A stretch of DNA of 64,000 nt from Paragonimus westermani (lineage: Eukaryota > Platyhelminthes > Trematoda > Plagiorchiida > Troglotrematidae): assembly GCA_008508345.1 (NCBI GenBank), contig QNGE01000861.1, forward strand, positions 1-64,000, read 5' to 3'. The number at the start of each line of letters is the position of its first letter. Within the stretch, counting starts at the first letter, position 1. The translations under genes were made by a program, and so were the position numbers. The notes beneath the pieces were generated by a model. The model did not search any database. It saw only the letters and a program-made list of their open reading frames with translations, and had not been told where the DNA came from. Positions 1-13,700 of this stretch are shown here, one piece after another.

Positions 1-703
1 TCCACTACACACAGTTTGGTGTGAAGTTTGCACATATTTTGTATGGTAGCAAGCAAGTCATCATCGTGTTTGATAGTGAGAACTGTAGGTCTCACACAAA
101 TTTCCTAAAACAACACGAAAGTGAATTGTGTAAACATCTAATGTCTTGATCGACCGTGATTGGCATATTCGGACTTCATTATTATTGCTCGTCAGATGTA
201 AGTTTAGCGTGCTACTTTGGTTCGTTTTGTCATTTCGACCATCAGGAACGAGAGGTATTGTGAAGAAAATAACTAGTCTGCGACAGTAGAATTACTTTGG
301 TGTTACGATGGTTATCGGTTTGGATGGTGTTTAGACTCCTGACATTCGATCGTTTGTAAACCCAGATGTGTTACATCTTGTCGATCCTGTTTAGTGCTGT
401 TGGACAAGTGTGCGACAATCGTGTATACAGTGACCTTCCTACCTACGGTTTCTGCGAACTCAAGCTTTTATTAGAGAGTGTTTCCTACTGTTAGGGAGTC
501 CAGGGCATTTGATTTATCCGTAAAGACGGTCACATGTCTGCTGTTATCGTGATTCATATCATGTTGCACACATACAGACATAATGAGTCCGTGATACAAC
601 AACACTTTATATAAGACAGTGTCCCAATCAGTCCACTAAAAAGGTAGATGAAGTTCCGCTATACAGCATTTATAAACTAACCGTTGGAATGGTCCATGTA
701 CAA

Positions 704-731
704 GTTTTAGAAGTAACGTTTTAGAAGTAAC
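704..731. repeat. 14-bp perfect tandem duplication
   Basis: The unit GTTTTAGAAGTAAC occurs twice head to tail. Probably simple slippage or microduplication; no function suggested. Confidence 0.8.
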
Positions 732-1569
732 GCAGCTGGTCGATACACTACCCACTCCCACACGCTGAAACTCTTAGGCAACAGTGACGTCGTATCGTTT
801 GATGACTAAACGTTAACAATCTTACCGCAAAGCTGAGCGAACAACCTAACACCGTAAATGACGCTGTGCTTGAATGCTGGTCATTAATCTTCATTGTGGC
901 TAAGTTGGCGACTATAATGTAGGTTACGTGAAGAAACACCAGCTTGTCACGTAAATGTAGTGTTTGACGGTTTTCTCGCTTTTGCATTCTAATGATAGTT
1001 TTAGTGGAAAACTCAGCTTCCACGGTTTTCCAGCGAGAATCTATGGTTGTACAATATCACATCATTATTTTGTGTCTTGTCCACTGGGTCAGAATGAGAG
1101 AACGCGAATCGGGATATTTCGTCGCTACACTCTCATATCGAGGTGAGGGATTACACTTAGGTGTTTAGCTGTGCACAATAGGCTCAAATAACCAAATGCC
1201 CTGAAATAATTTTCACGTGTGTTGTAGCTATACACCACGCGTCAGGAAGAACTGCATTTGGTGGTTCATAAATCCTAAAAGATGGTACTTAGATTTTAGT
1301 GTACCGTTAACTTCAACGACGACAGTTAATGTAGTTGGGAAAATCACATCATTTTTTTTAAAGTAGAGGTGTTGCTAAATTTGGCCTGTTTAAAACGACG
1401 GGTCGTTGAGTTACATGCCCTCGCGAACTTCAGTACGTTCTCATTCTGCCACATTTTGAACGCTCACCCCGCCCGATCCCAAACTCTTCTGGAAAACTTG
1501 CTTTTCACTGAGAAGTGGTTAGGCAGATTTGATAATTTTGAAAGAGACCCAATTGTGAAAAATGTGGAT

Positions 1570-1665
1570 TTCGCCTGAATTCGAACTGGCGACGGAAACA
1601 GCATTTACAGACGTAACAGGTGCCATACGAAATTCATTAAACGAGCCATATGAGAAACTGCCCAC
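1570..1665 (-). mobile_element. degenerate tRNA-like (SINE-like) sequence
   Basis: Read on the minus strand, the block ends with a B-box-like AGTTCGAATTC preceded by a GCTGTTTCCGTCGC segment. The tRNA-like sequence at 62008-62105 has nearly the same arrangement. The A-box side is too diverged to be a functional tRNA. Best read as a decayed tRNA-derived element. Confidence 0.35.
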
Positions 1666-4159
1666 TCAATATTTCTCGGTCAATACAGTTTGGGCAGACT
1701 GTTTCTGTTGCTGACTCGAATCCAGCCTAAACCCAGATTTATTGCGATTGGATCTCCTCTAAAACTATCGTATTTGTCAGATTATTCACCAGTATTCCTA
1801 GTTTATTTTATTTTGCGTAACCCATTCCACACACTAACACCAGGGCTATGCCAGTTGGACCATATGTTTGTGCATGTTAAACCCATGTTTAAAACGTTGT
1901 TTAATTCACATCATATCGAATCAGACGAAACTGATGTAACCAGACAGAGTTTAGTCCTAGCGGCGACCAGCGCAAAATTCTTATTTCAAGTTGATCAAAT
2001 TGCCTCATTTGGTTACACTCACAGGAGATCGCACGATTTCTACGTCCAGAAACTTTGCGGGCAAAGTTTGGAGTGAGCAAAGTTCGGAACGCAGTTCATT
2101 GCACCGATCTACCGGACGACGGAGAACTAGAGGTAGTTTACAGCTGTCTTGGAGACAAGTAAACAATCCATTCCTGTTCATAACTTTCAGATTAGGCAGT
2201 TTTTCACCGTAAACCCATTCAATAATGACCTTGCTAATGTATTCCGTGATCGGCTGGAATCAATATTTTCAGCATTCAGACATTTGCGGTTAAATGTTAT
2301 ACAGTCGACCGTTGGTTAACTAATATTCACTTTTAAAAGGATCCCATCTTGTGACCATCGCGTCAGAGCCCTTATCCGACTTGAGAGTAATTTTTCATCA
2401 TGACTTTTCACCCATTTCAGGAGCTGAATGTATTCGCCGATCAACAGTGACTCGTTAGCATTGAATGTTCTCGAATGTTCTTAGTCGTAGTCCTTCTTAA
2501 ATTCATTGAAGAGGCGGAACGCGTTCAACCTCCCCAAACACTAAAAAGGCACGGTTGCACGATAGTAAATTTTAGCAGATTCATCTGATGAAACCCTAAC
2601 TCGTTGACTTAACACTCGAGATGTTGAGCTGAAAACCTTATAAAATGGTGTTAGGCTAGCCATTAGTAATCGGAGAACTGCACATTGCTCTGCTCAGCGA
2701 GAATGACGACTCATGCAGCCTGTGACAATATAGTCAAAGACGGTGGACAATGGAGATCAATCTTGAGAATATTTGATTAATGAAGCGAAGCATTCAAAGT
2801 TTTGAGGAAACTGTCGTGTTACTACTGCCTAATTCTGCACGCTACCAAGTCACGTATTTTCGTATGCTCCTGTCGCTGGCAATGTACACACATGCTTGGA
2901 CCCTAAACGTTCGAACAGAAAACTCTGCATTTCACTCCCCCTTTTTCTGCTATCCGTTTGGATTATTATCATTATGGATTTGTACTAATTCTGTGTTGTA
3001 CACTTATTTCGTGGTATACTTGAACTCTGTGAAAACATCACTATCGCCCATCTTGATGTGTTGCTGTTAATGGTGGCGAAATGCTCAGAGCGTTTGTTAT
3101 TCATTTCAATGCAGAAAATTTCTCAAATGAATCGTTCTGTCAAGTGAACTCATGCTTGGTCCAGATCGATGAACCGTGTGATTAGTTTATGCACAGTTAC
3201 TATGTCATAATTTAAACAACTATGTTCTTTCCTTTACTGATCTTCGAATTTCGCCATACTCTTCACTTGTCTGATTTTACCGGCTGCCGTAATTAAGTTT
3301 TCTATCCATTAGCGTCTATCGACGTCTATCAGCACATACACATACACCTTCATCGTCCCCCGTGTTCATGTCATCATCTTATTTTGGAATCTCAATACCA
3401 CTCGGTTTTTACGGTTCCAGAATAGCTGAGCTGTGGTGCAATCACTTTACCAGATGCAAATAATCAGCTGAACGATTTAGTGAACAACCAAGCAACTATT
3501 TCAGTCTGCACGAATCATTCAGAAGGAACTCAGTATTTCAAAATGTGTACGCTAAGTACTTGTTTTTCACCGAAAAATGCGGACTTAGAGGCAGTCAGTT
3601 AGTTTAGGTGTCAGTCACAAGTCACAGCTCATTCTAGCTTGTACACTTATACACTCACGACGGCCGTAGATCTGATCAGAAGGTACAGTGTTTCTGATTC
3701 CGTTCACTACGAGGATGACGTGAAATAACCTCAAATAAGAAATTACCAAACAGATACTAAAATAACTCTGACATGAGCGGTTAACAATGTATTTCATACC
3801 ATCTTCATCACCAGCTGCAATACATCCGTGCTTGACTGATGATTGCCTACCTTACGACCATGAAAAGAAGATTCGGTTTTGGCATAAGAGAGTAAAAAAG
3901 GAAGAGGTTTCACCCAGCAAAATCATCCAAAAGAAAACAGTTACCGTCAGAGTGTCTACACTTTACAGATAAACAACCGGGTCATAAAGAAACAGATGTG
4001 AACCAACGCGAGAGACTCTTCGTGACTTTTATCGACTCGCCTCATTAGCCATGATTGCTTCAAACAATTATCTCTGTAGGACTTGCACTCTTTGCGATTC
4101 ATCGGGTTTGTCAAATATACAGGGGTATCGATCTCATTGGGGCTTGACAGTCGTGCGTT

Positions 4160-4388
4160 TTCTTGCTAACCGGGGACCGGAACCCGGCCACGCTTTCATG
4201 AGGCAACAATGTTGACCATTGTGCCATCGACCTCGTATTAAACACGACCGAATTATCAAATGTGAACACCCAACCATTTTCGCTTGTGAGTAATGATCAG
4301 ATTGCGCGATCACCTCAGGAGAAGATACAGTAAATGTTCTGTTGACTCCAATCGATGATCCATCGACTAGGATTTCTCTCCAAGACGA
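4160..4388 (-). mobile_element. tRNA-derived SINE-like repeat, copy 1
   Basis: Minus-strand tRNA-like module with an A-box-like TGGCACAATGG and a good B box, GGTTCCGGTCC, near its low-coordinate end. A leader of about 150 bp lies to its 5' side on the minus strand. The same leader plus module recurs at 38016-38243, and a more diverged copy at 9595-9780, sharing TTGCCTCAT, the CGGTCGTG block and the ATTGCTCACAAGC-like block. These copies define a dispersed family. The 108-codon minus-strand frame across this copy is a by-product of the repeat. Confidence 0.65.
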
Positions 4389-7300
4389 AACCACAGAATT
4401 CCGCTCAATAATTAGGTTAAGTGTATAAAACTTCGGAAGTATGGCGGTATGATGATACACTGGTACTATTTATAGGGCCGTATGTTGTTTTACGTGAATA
4501 ATGAAGAGCAAACTTCTTAGCCGTTGAGTTAGGCTACTACACGTGTCTTCTCATCCAGCAGTGTCGCGGGTTATAGATTGGGCTGATAACCCAAATGAAA
4601 CGTTATTCTGCCTATGTGGTTACCCCAGTCCTCAGTACTTTAGCACACATGCACACATAGACGGCGTTTTGTTTGCTTTCTGACTTCATATACTTCATCG
4701 ACGTCCTTGAGTAGGACTGACTGTGGCAGGCAGCGGCATTATCCTCTGCTCGATCTAATTTCCACCCTATCCGTCCATACGAGTCAGCGTGATGGGTATA
4801 CCGGACGGTGTGACGATTACACCGACAGTCACTCTTATCGAGCACGCTAGTATGTAGAAGTCTGACAAACCACAATCTCTTGGTCCTTCAGGTCGGGTTT
4901 GGGAGAAGTTCGACATTATTTTTGAAAAACTTTTAGTTTTGGCATACTGTCATCCACCCGCTACGTTGTCGTAAAAACTTTCGAGCCGACTACTTCTGTT
5001 GAAAAACCTGGTCGTTCTCACGTCTAGATGTGGGCATCATGGCAATATCTGAACCCACGTATAACCATGAGTGTTTACAGAACCACCCCGTCTGATCCGT
5101 AGAGGTTCCACGGAGTCATGAGTTTTCTTTGATTTTGTCTACACTTTACAAGCAAATAGAACAATGCCCAGTTTGTGCAAATCACCCGCTACAGTTTCAC
5201 TGAACATTTACAAGCACACACTACTGCGGGACAGAGTCAGGCTGCTCGTTAAGAGGCCATGGAATGAAATCGCATAGGCACAGCTAACAGGGCATATTCT
5301 GAAGTTGGTTGAACGCCCGTCAGATCAGAGTGTCACAGATGGTGTGCAACCAACGGGAAACCGAAAACCAGCTCTGTGTTTGAAACAACATCCGAATGCA
5401 CATCATTGACTGGACTCCGTCGTAGCATTTCCAACTGTTTGCATGACTTGCATAAGCGATCATTACATTTCGTGTAGACCCTTATCAAAAACATACTCTC
5501 TAATTTCTGTAAGCAACGTGAGTTGATTATCAGTTTGTCATGGCCGTGGCAGAAGAATGCAGTCGAACTAGTGTAGTCAAGACGAACGATCGTTCTATAC
5601 TGTTCCTCGGTAGTCAGGCGTAAGTACGTGTTGTAGTAACCAGGAGAAAAATCGAGAAGTAACACGGGGGTTCACTCTGGCAATAACTGGTGTTCTCTGT
5701 GCATGAACTCAACGTTGGCAGGATTGATGTTACGTATGAATGGGTGTTTTTGTTTGAAGTGGTGTTGAAGCATATGCCTTCTGTGTAGGTTTTTTGAATG
5801 AACAACGCTTGTTTCATCCACGTTCTTGGCTTACAACAATAGTGTTTCAAGTGTTATTCCAGGGGTGTGTTTCGCTTGTTTGATCTGTTGGCAGATAGTT
5901 TGGTCTTGTTACGTGCACAATTAGCAGCAGTATGCACTTGTAAGGATTTGAAGAAATGTTACCGGAACATCGTGTTGGCTGGATTTGTTGAATTTTTCTC
6001 TTACGCTTTCTTCAGGAATCCGTGTTTCATATTTTCAACCTATTGGATCGTCCCGTTTCATTACGCGCTCACTAGTTTGATCGCAAACCGAGAAGGATAA
6101 GAGAAGCGATAACACCGTCTGTTGGAAGGAGGAGCCAGAATTAGGCCATATAGGCTACAGATTTGTAGGGTGAAATTAGCACCATACATAGCTTAAGTGA
6201 TGCATAACAAATTAAACGAGATGATAGTATATAGTATTCAAAGCATTAGAACAAATCACTCTAGGGGGGGAATCAGAAAACAAACGCGAGTGAACAGTTC
6301 AGATAACGAACAGGTGCTTGACCGCATGGCCGATTGAAGGAATGGAAGTGATTTACTGAGTGTGATAACAGATCACTCCATTCGCAGCCGGACCGATCAA
6401 TCGTCCTGGCTGCCTTGTTAATTGATGCATTTCCTAACACAAACCTTGACAAAAACACTGTTTGTAATTACGTATTTAGCTTAGACTCAATATGACGTTG
6501 ATCCGTACATACTTAGCCCTGAGAGTGATCGAAACGTGCTTACAGCTTCAAGTTCCACTGGGAGTGCTGCAAAGCGGTCAGAGTACTTAGAGGTTAGGTC
6601 ATTGTAATAGAGATTGGTTCCGAGACATCCTCGTCAGCAATAATGATAGTAATATTTGTATATATTGTATTTATGTTCTATACCTACTGGTCAACCATTT
6701 TTGTGATTTTTAGGTGAATTTCTTTTTTCGAATATTGGATAAATGAATCGATAGCTCAAGGGCTTGTGATAGACGTGTGCTCTTACTCAACGTATCAACC
6801 TGTTTGGAATCCTCTTACCCTCCGTATCAACTCAAGCCGGTTTACTGCTCTGTATTTTATTGTGATTACTGTCACACGTATTCACTTGGTGAACAATCCA
6901 GTCTGACACATTCCTCTCTCTCTGTTTATTGCAGCCAGTTGAAGTGGCCCATATGTCTAGACTGATTTGAAATAAACGATGATACTGCAGATGATTTTGT
7001 TACTCGAATCAGAGGACAAAAAGATCCCATTTGTGTAGCGTTGCTAACCATAAGGCATCCGGTTCAGGTAGCGTCGAACCTCCCAGTTCAGGTTTTGTTA
7101 ACAGATCAATAAGGCACTGAGATTGCCAAAGTTGTGTCTTTCACAACTACAATGTGACAATCACCCTCATTCCTTCGTGCCTCTGAAAGTAACGGAGGGA
7201 GCTAGTGAACAACAGTCTAAACCAACGTATGTGGCAGTTAGTTGGAGCTGATCAGTGTTCGGATCAGAATGCATGGTATGATGCTTTTTGGCAACAAAGT

Positions 7301-9594
7301 GGTGTATCTGAATCCAATAGTTCATTCTAGTCGGGCACCTGGGATTACTTAGTCTGTCAAACTCTCAGGAGCTTGACAGAGTAGGCCGTTTTGTTTTCTA
7401 GAGGTGAACTACTCATCGCAAGCACATTTATTTGTCATTACGTAATCAAAAATGTCGAAATCAATTGAGTCCTTTGTTGGTTTACTGGGAATTCAAACCC
7501 GTTCTTCTTGTTTCCATAGGTTTATGGTGTTTAGAGTCGTCTACTAAATGCAATAAAAATTCTTATCCATTGTCTGTTGATTATACAACAGTTTGTCAAA
7601 AAATCTATTTCTGATGAGTTCAAACTTTCGGGTGAAGCTAGAGGCGAACAGTTTGGGAAGTGAGCAATAATTGTGGGTTGATGTCAAGTTGTGTGTTTGG
7701 TTCAACCACGTAATTATGAAATCAGATTACACAAGGGATTCTGGACAAATTTGCAGTTTAATTGCTAAACAGCAGAAGTAAAATCATGTGATCAGATGCG
7801 GATTGCAGAAAGAAAAGTGGGAAGCGAAAACAAACGGAAAATGAAGTTGGTTAGGAAATGAGTAAGATTTCTGTAAACTGTTCATCACTTGATATAACAA
7901 AGTGAAAATCGAAGTGTATTCTTCGGATAAGCAGGACAAAAACCTAAAATGACCATGGTTACGGAATGTAATTCTGCAATTAGGATCCACAAATAGCTTT
8001 GGAAAAACGGGTTAAATCAACTAGTACAGATCAGGTGTCAGATGGCAGACAGAAATGTACGTCATTTCACTACTTCTTGTCCCCGCGCGGTAACTTTGCA
8101 AATGTGTGCTATCTTCTTGGCACCCTATTCGTAGTTCGACTTGATCTGGCTTTATATTCTACCGAATCAGTCAGTCAGTTAGTTCTTCATACTTGATAAA
8201 CTACTGTTAGGTGGTACCGAAACACGTACATGATAATATTCTGGCCGCTGACTTCCCACCACCTTTAAACGTGTGAAGCTTAGCTGTGGAAGACTGAATT
8301 GGACGGACAATAAGGTTGCAGCTTACATCCAAACGGAGAGGACGGAATAAACCCTACTGGAACACACGTAAGATTGATATTACTAACAACCACGCGCAAC
8401 AGTGCCATGTTAGTTAAGCTGTGTGGGTTTATCTGGCTATGTTGGAACGATGAAATCTGTTAAATCTGCTTACTATGACTAGGAGTTAAAAGTCAAAGAA
8501 GTGTTTGCCAAACAGGCGGAACTCAACATGATCTTCACTGGTCGTGTCCAGATGAGATTTGCAATCTTCCCAAATTTGATGGAAAACCCGTAAACCGGGA
8601 TAGCGCAGCAGAGTGCCGAAAATTTTATCGAGTCGGAGGGCCAAGAGACTCAAAACGACTCCACTGTAACACTGGCTATCAGAGGTAGAGAGAAAATTAT
8701 GCGCTATTTTACGAATAGTGGGCAGAAAAAGCAACCGCTAATCGCACCTGCCAACTGAGTACTCGAACTGGTGCTCGCATCAGGACAGAAATAATTCAAA
8801 TCGGGTGAATGGCAATCCACCAAATGATTCACACTCGTCTGGTTAACAATTACTGCAAACGTTCGCCAGACCTAAATGGTAAACCTTTCCTCTGTGGGAC
8901 CGGCACGTACTGTTCCGCAGATAATCTGACAGTTTTCGAAGATGAGCACTAGACCCAAATAAACAGTAACCGGCATTTTCGTCGGAAGATCTGCTGCAAC
9001 AGTAACACATGAGCGATGCTTCTTCCTAGTGGAACTATCATCAGGGTGGAGGGCAGGTGGACATTCAACTTTAGCGATGCGGAAAATACAGCTATCTCTT
9101 TGTCATATATGTACTGTATTTTACAATGTACCGTCGTGAATAGCCCGTATCGATCAGAGTGGTTTGCATTATTATTTACACCATAATTCTCGACAGAAAA
9201 AACATTCATTGGGTTGCACCTTGCCGGAATGATGAGAAGTTACAAAATGTCTGATTCATCCGATAGCTTACGTATATCTTCTGGTCTCACTTTTTGAAAG
9301 TAGTTATCAGTATTCACAGGCGTCACAGTTTGTGCTTCGCAAACCGCAGTGGAGGGCAAACCTAAAACATACTATGGTAGTAACAGTATCTAAGACTGTT
9401 ACAAGCAAGGGACTTATATCATGCCGTGCGAGTTTATTAACATCCATCTAAATAGATACGTAGGGCACCTAAGTGGAAATCGTTCACATTTTTTCGTATT
9501 CAAATAGATTTTCTAGTCAGCCTCTTTCGACAAGAAGCATTAGATTTGCGTTTTGCTCGCATTAGGACACGTCAGTGGTGCATATCATTGTCGC
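4389..9594. other. no recognisable gene
   Basis: Nothing I can name. Frames at 5333-5665 and 5614-5850 (minus) have no family motif. A 6-nt plus-strand microexon candidate (5611-5616: acceptor tract ending in TAG, then GTAAGT) has good splice signals but is isolated. A weak tRNA-like D-arm and B-box pair can be read at about 4515-4590 on the plus strand. Confidence 0.55.
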
Positions 9595-9780
9595 GGCCTG
9601 GGCTGCAATCCCGGCCACACTATCGTGAGGCAACCGCGCTGACCAATGTACCATTGACTTCATATTGAGCACGAAGAATTTGTCAAATACGAAAGCTTCA
9701 CCATTATCGCTTGCGAACAATGTTCCTAATCTGCCGTTCTGAATCAGAGTTAACAAAACAATGACTCTTGAGAGAAGATC
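9595..9780 (-). mobile_element. tRNA-derived SINE-like repeat, copy 2 (diverged)
   Basis: Aligns by eye with the copies at 4160 and 38016: minus-strand TGGTACATTGG in the A-box position, GGTTGCCTCA, then a B-box-like GGGATTGCAGCCC. Similarity to the leader fades beyond about 9780. Confidence 0.5.
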
Positions 9781-10010
9781 GGGCCACCTGTTTATGAATA
9801 ATTTTCTCACAAGTATGTAAGTGGGTGGAGTAATTATGAGTTTTGCTACGCCACTTGAAGTCACAAAATTTTGCAAAGTTGTGAGTTCATTTCCCCCAAA
9901 TTATTAGTACAGCGATTAAGTGGTGGAGTTACAAGCGATCTGTGGCAAAACGAAGTTAGAAACCATTGGTTCCCTCGAGCAGTTTGAACAAAGCAGATAG
10001 AACATGAAAA

Positions 10011-10053
10011 CTGGTAGATGCAAGCATTTCGTGTTGACTCATCAGTACCAAAC
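10011..10053 (-). ncRNA. hammerhead ribozyme (type I-like), minus-strand copy
   Basis: The mirror copy of the plus-strand ribozyme. On the minus strand it reads TTGGTA, CTGATGA, GTCAACAC, GAAA, TGCTTGCA, TC, then TACCAG. Stem I here has five Watson-Crick pairs plus a G-U pair, better than the plus-strand copy. The stem II loop is CAAC instead of CAAT, so the core and stem-closing bases are kept while the loop varies. Confidence 0.75.
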
Positions 10054-10151
10054 TTACAATAACATGGGTGGGCTATTTTTGAAACAATCGATTTGATTTT
10101 CCACCCCTCAAATCGATTGCTTTAAAAATAGCCCACCCATGTTATTGTAAG

Positions 10152-10193
10152 TTGGGTACTGATGAGTCAATACGAAATGCTTGCATCTACCAG
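10152..10193 (+). ncRNA. hammerhead ribozyme (type I-like), plus-strand copy
   Basis: The conserved core is in order: CTGATGA (10159-10165), a two-base-pair stem II with tetraloop (10166-10173, GT-CAAT-AC), GAAA (10174-10177), a very short stem III (10178-10185, TGC-TT-GCA), then TC, with predicted cleavage after 10187. Stem I would pair GGTA just before the core with TACC just after the cleavage site; the next base pair is lost in this copy. Short stems II and III resemble the minimal hammerheads of retroelements, which may need dimerisation. Activity is inferred. Confidence 0.7.
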
Positions 10194-10231
10194 TTTTCAT
10201 GTTCTATCTGCTTTGTTCAAAACGAAGTTAG

Positions 10232-10774
10232 TCGTGTGCACAGAATCAGGACAGTTGACAATGTTCGACAGTGGAGTAGCTGAACTTCAGACTAAACTGA
10301 CTGAGAAGTCCTGATAGTACAGTCAATCTGGTTGAAAATTTAGTGAGTGTGACATGACATACATTTAGTGGATAAGTGGGTCCAAACATGTAAACTCTGA
10401 GCTCCCGGCGTGGTTCTGTATCTCAGACAGCACAATATTTACTGCGTCTGGATATGCTGTTTTGTCGCTGATACGAAACAAGCAGGAGCGAGGGTTTTCC
10501 AAACTTTGGTCTGATCTAAACAATAATACATTAATGTTTCCTGGATCGCAATTAGTTGGCTGCATATAAAAAGTGCCTCCACTGTAAATCAATATAGTGG
10601 AATATTGCTTGTTACAGCTCATTTAGTCATCCCTGTTCACCGAAATATCGCTGCGAACCCGGACATCCCAAAGAGTGGCGCACATTGCCGTTAAGCCGAA
10701 TACACACGCTTCATTTTATTCCGAGTGATAGCTAACTCAAATTCAATTAGGGGACAGAACCTAGAGAAGAAAAT
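10232..10774. other. unassigned stretch before the large inverted repeat
   Basis: No gene or repeat recognised. A minus-strand polypyrimidine tract ending in TAG at about 10743-10758 resembles a 3' splice site, but the 24-nt candidate exon next to it has an in-frame stop in phase 1. Confidence 0.5.
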
Positions 10775-13700
10775 TAATTATTCAATAAATCCGACAGAAC
10801 ATTCAAACCAGTCCAGAAGTGTGTTTGCAAAAGCGATGGTGACAGAGAACAAAATGGAACATATTTATGATCAGATGATTCAGGTTGTGAAAATATAGGT
10901 TTCATATTTTATTGGTTCTCCGGTCTTTCCGATGAATGTATTAAGTTAATAATCTATTCAGTCAAATATTAGAAAGAAACCTGTTAGTAGGTCAGCGCTC
11001 AATCGAAAAAGAAATCGACAGTTTGACTGAATTTGTTTGACTTCTGCAAAATTGGGGCGAAAAATAATGGGTGTGTACACTTTTTACAAATATACATTTC
11101 GAGAACATTCCCAAACTGAAATTTTGCGGGAAAATTGTGAATTCTTCAAGCAAAGAGAACGCCGTAAGCGAACAAGAATTGTGACATGCAGAATGCTTCA
11201 CAACAAAAGAATTGTGGTCATTAGAGCAAGTGAACCTGATGAACAAAAAACAGCGTTATAATATTCGGGGCACTGAAATTCGGAACAAAAATACTTGAGT
11301 TTTGAGGGACAAATAAGAATCTTCTTTTCTCTATTCACCACAAATCTAATCGAAACGTACGCGATCACAATCCGACTAAAACTACTGAAATTAAACAACA
11401 CAACCGTTAATGATTTTCCGAAATATCTGTCCACATTTCGTCACAGATTAAAAAACTGTTCACATGACATTTAAAATATGCTATCGCACTACATTCAGAT
11501 GTCACATATACCAGTGAAAACAATCTGTACAGAGCAAAGACACCGCGGAGTGGTCCGTGCAGAAAGGAGAGCTTTCGGTAAGAGAGGTGGTTGAGAAGAA
11601 CCCGGCGTAACGAGTGCAAATGTTACGTAACCATAAACAAAATTAGCACCAGTCACTGATTACAAGTTGCGATTTTAGTCAAGCTTGTGTGCTACATGAG
11701 GACAGCGAACGAAAACATTCACACGCAACTAGCTTGAAACAAATCGGTCAGACAGAGCACCAACCAAAATAGGACATATTCAAATGATAACAAGAGACCA
11801 AGTTCAGACTGAGGTACGCAAGGTATAAAACAGACAGATCACAGCGACATCAACAATCTATCAATGGGATCAGTGGTTCGTAATCCATGTAAGTAAAACT
11901 TGGGTAACGTGAGGATAGCAGAAAACGGAGAGAGAGAGAGAGAGACAATCATGCAGCAGCATCCTGAATCAGAACCCAATATCTAATAATCCAGACTGAC
12001 TTGTCTAATCAGAACAACCAACCGATGCCTAACAGGAACAGACCCGAAGGAAAACTCCAAAAAAACTGATGTTTCATTACGTTTAAAAGGCCTATTACTG
12101 ATGATTATCATGCGCTACCTGCTTGATTTGCAGACGGCAAGGTTCGACTAAACGTGAACAGAGCCTCCTAAAATTATTTTGATTTAAAAAACAAGCACAA
12201 ATCGCCACGACTACAGGTGAGTCAGCAAGCGCAGAAAGTGTAAACAAACACACTTTTGTGAAGGTTTACAAGATTGCTGGCTGGTAAACAACAGTAATTC
12301 CATTCCGTCCAAAATACAAACTTGTGTGTTTGTTTAACTCCAACGAGCTGGTTTGCGTATTCATGTATATCCACGATTATTGCCACGGTTGAGGCACGTA
12401 GCTGTTCATTCTCAACCTTACACTGATTACCAGGTAGTATTGTGGAATGTTCGTTTTATTCGCGTCTTCAGTTCCGCGATTACTGTTTGTCCATGGGTTG
12501 CTCAAACGTGATTCGGCCATCACACACCCCAAATAAAACTACACGAATACGTCTATATTCGTTACTGCAAGCTCTGTCACTTCGTCGCACATTGCAAGCT
12601 CATTATTCAATTGTTATTGATCAAAATTTAAGAGTCGCTGTCTCACGGTTGTATTTGTTGCAATTTCAGGACAATTTTGACTATCAATGCCAACCATTCA
12701 AACACCCGTTTATGTGACATGAAATATGTACTCAACTCGCTGGAAATTCAGCTTCTATTCACCTCAACGTGTTTAACTAATCCAAACGAGGCCTCCTTCT
12801 GCTCCGTCTCTTATGTCGAACAAAAGATTGCCAGGTTGATATCCCAAATTAGCATTAAGCACACTGTGGCCCTGAGAATATCGGTTACAACTCACCCGAA
12901 TCATCGTCTTCCAAACACACCCAAAACCACAAGTGATCTCAGCTGAACGGGTACGCGGAAACTTCACGCATATAACCATTCTACACCAATGTCTCTCCTG
13001 TTTTCCAGACGTACGGTTTGTTGGAATGGATTCAGCCAATTACACTTTGTAAGACCATGGAATGGGTATATACTCACCTGATGAAAAACAACACGATTTG
13101 AACTCAGTATGACGTGTTGCAGACGTGATGACATGTAAACACAAAATTAAGAAAAATATTTACGGAAGTGAACAGGTTGTGAACAGGTGCTCAATTTGTC
13201 TTATCTGACCGAAAAACTGCGTAAAATTTAATAGCTGGTCATTCGCAAGCTGTTCAAATTGGTGAAACTTATTCACTCGGCTGTTTCACAAGGCATATTC
13301 GTTGGGTTGCAGGAAAGTTAACCTAGGAAGAACATCAAACACACCAACACCAACAAGAAATGCAAAAACGTTGGCAAAAAACCGTACGTGGATGATTACG
13401 GGCTGCCGGGTTTCACAGAAATGAATATGAGCAGTTTGTATGCCAAAGTTGTGCTTAACGGAGTGCGAACAAACGTATACTACTGTCAACGGTGTTTTAC
13501 AATCTTCACAGGTTTGACTTGAACTAAATGAGGAACAAAGTGGTGTTGAGAGGGTTAGTGAGAGCGGCAAGAAAATCTAGATGAACTTCAGTGTTCGAAA
13601 CAAACAGAATCCAGTAGAATTTTCAGGGAGTAGGATTCGCACGATACAAAGATGTAGTGATTTGACGATCCAATTTCAGTCAAAATATCGAGTTTCAGAA

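Larger units (their letters stand above)
1..4130. other. no recognisable gene
   Basis: I see no supportable gene here. The longest open frame (1690-2076, plus strand, 128 codons) has no recognisable motif, no useful start context and no splice context. A plus-strand acceptor near 2182 followed after 18 nt by a donor looks tempting but carries an in-frame stop in phase 1. The only small structures noted are a perfect 14-bp tandem duplication at 704-731 and a tRNA-like minus-strand tail around 1575-1600. Confidence 0.6.
9946..10231. mobile_element. hammerhead-bearing foldback insertion with 14-bp target duplication
   Basis: A 14-bp direct repeat, CAAAACGAAGTTAG, occurs at 9946-9959 and 10218-10231. 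Between the copies lies a 258-bp insert that is mostly an inverted repeat. The arms (about 9983-10097 and 10110-10221) differ by a few substitutions and small gaps and surround a short loop (TGATTTTCCACCCC). Each arm contains a hammerhead ribozyme core, on opposite strands. Known context: Penelope-like elements carry hammerheads in their end repeats, which may be inverted, and make target duplications of variable length. I infer a non-autonomous or heavily truncated element of that kind. No coding sequence is present. Confidence 0.75.

Noticed and set aside
1690..2076. 128-codon plus-strand open frame
   Set aside because: No family motif and no composition or splice evidence; such lengths occur by chance in 64 kb.
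2182..2199. 18-nt plus-strand segment after a strong acceptor, donor GTAAAC
   Set aside because: TAG stop in phase 1 and no neighbours.
6531..6580. Minus-strand acceptor and GTAAGC donor 23 nt apart
   Set aside because: 23 nt is not divisible by three and there is no supporting neighbour.
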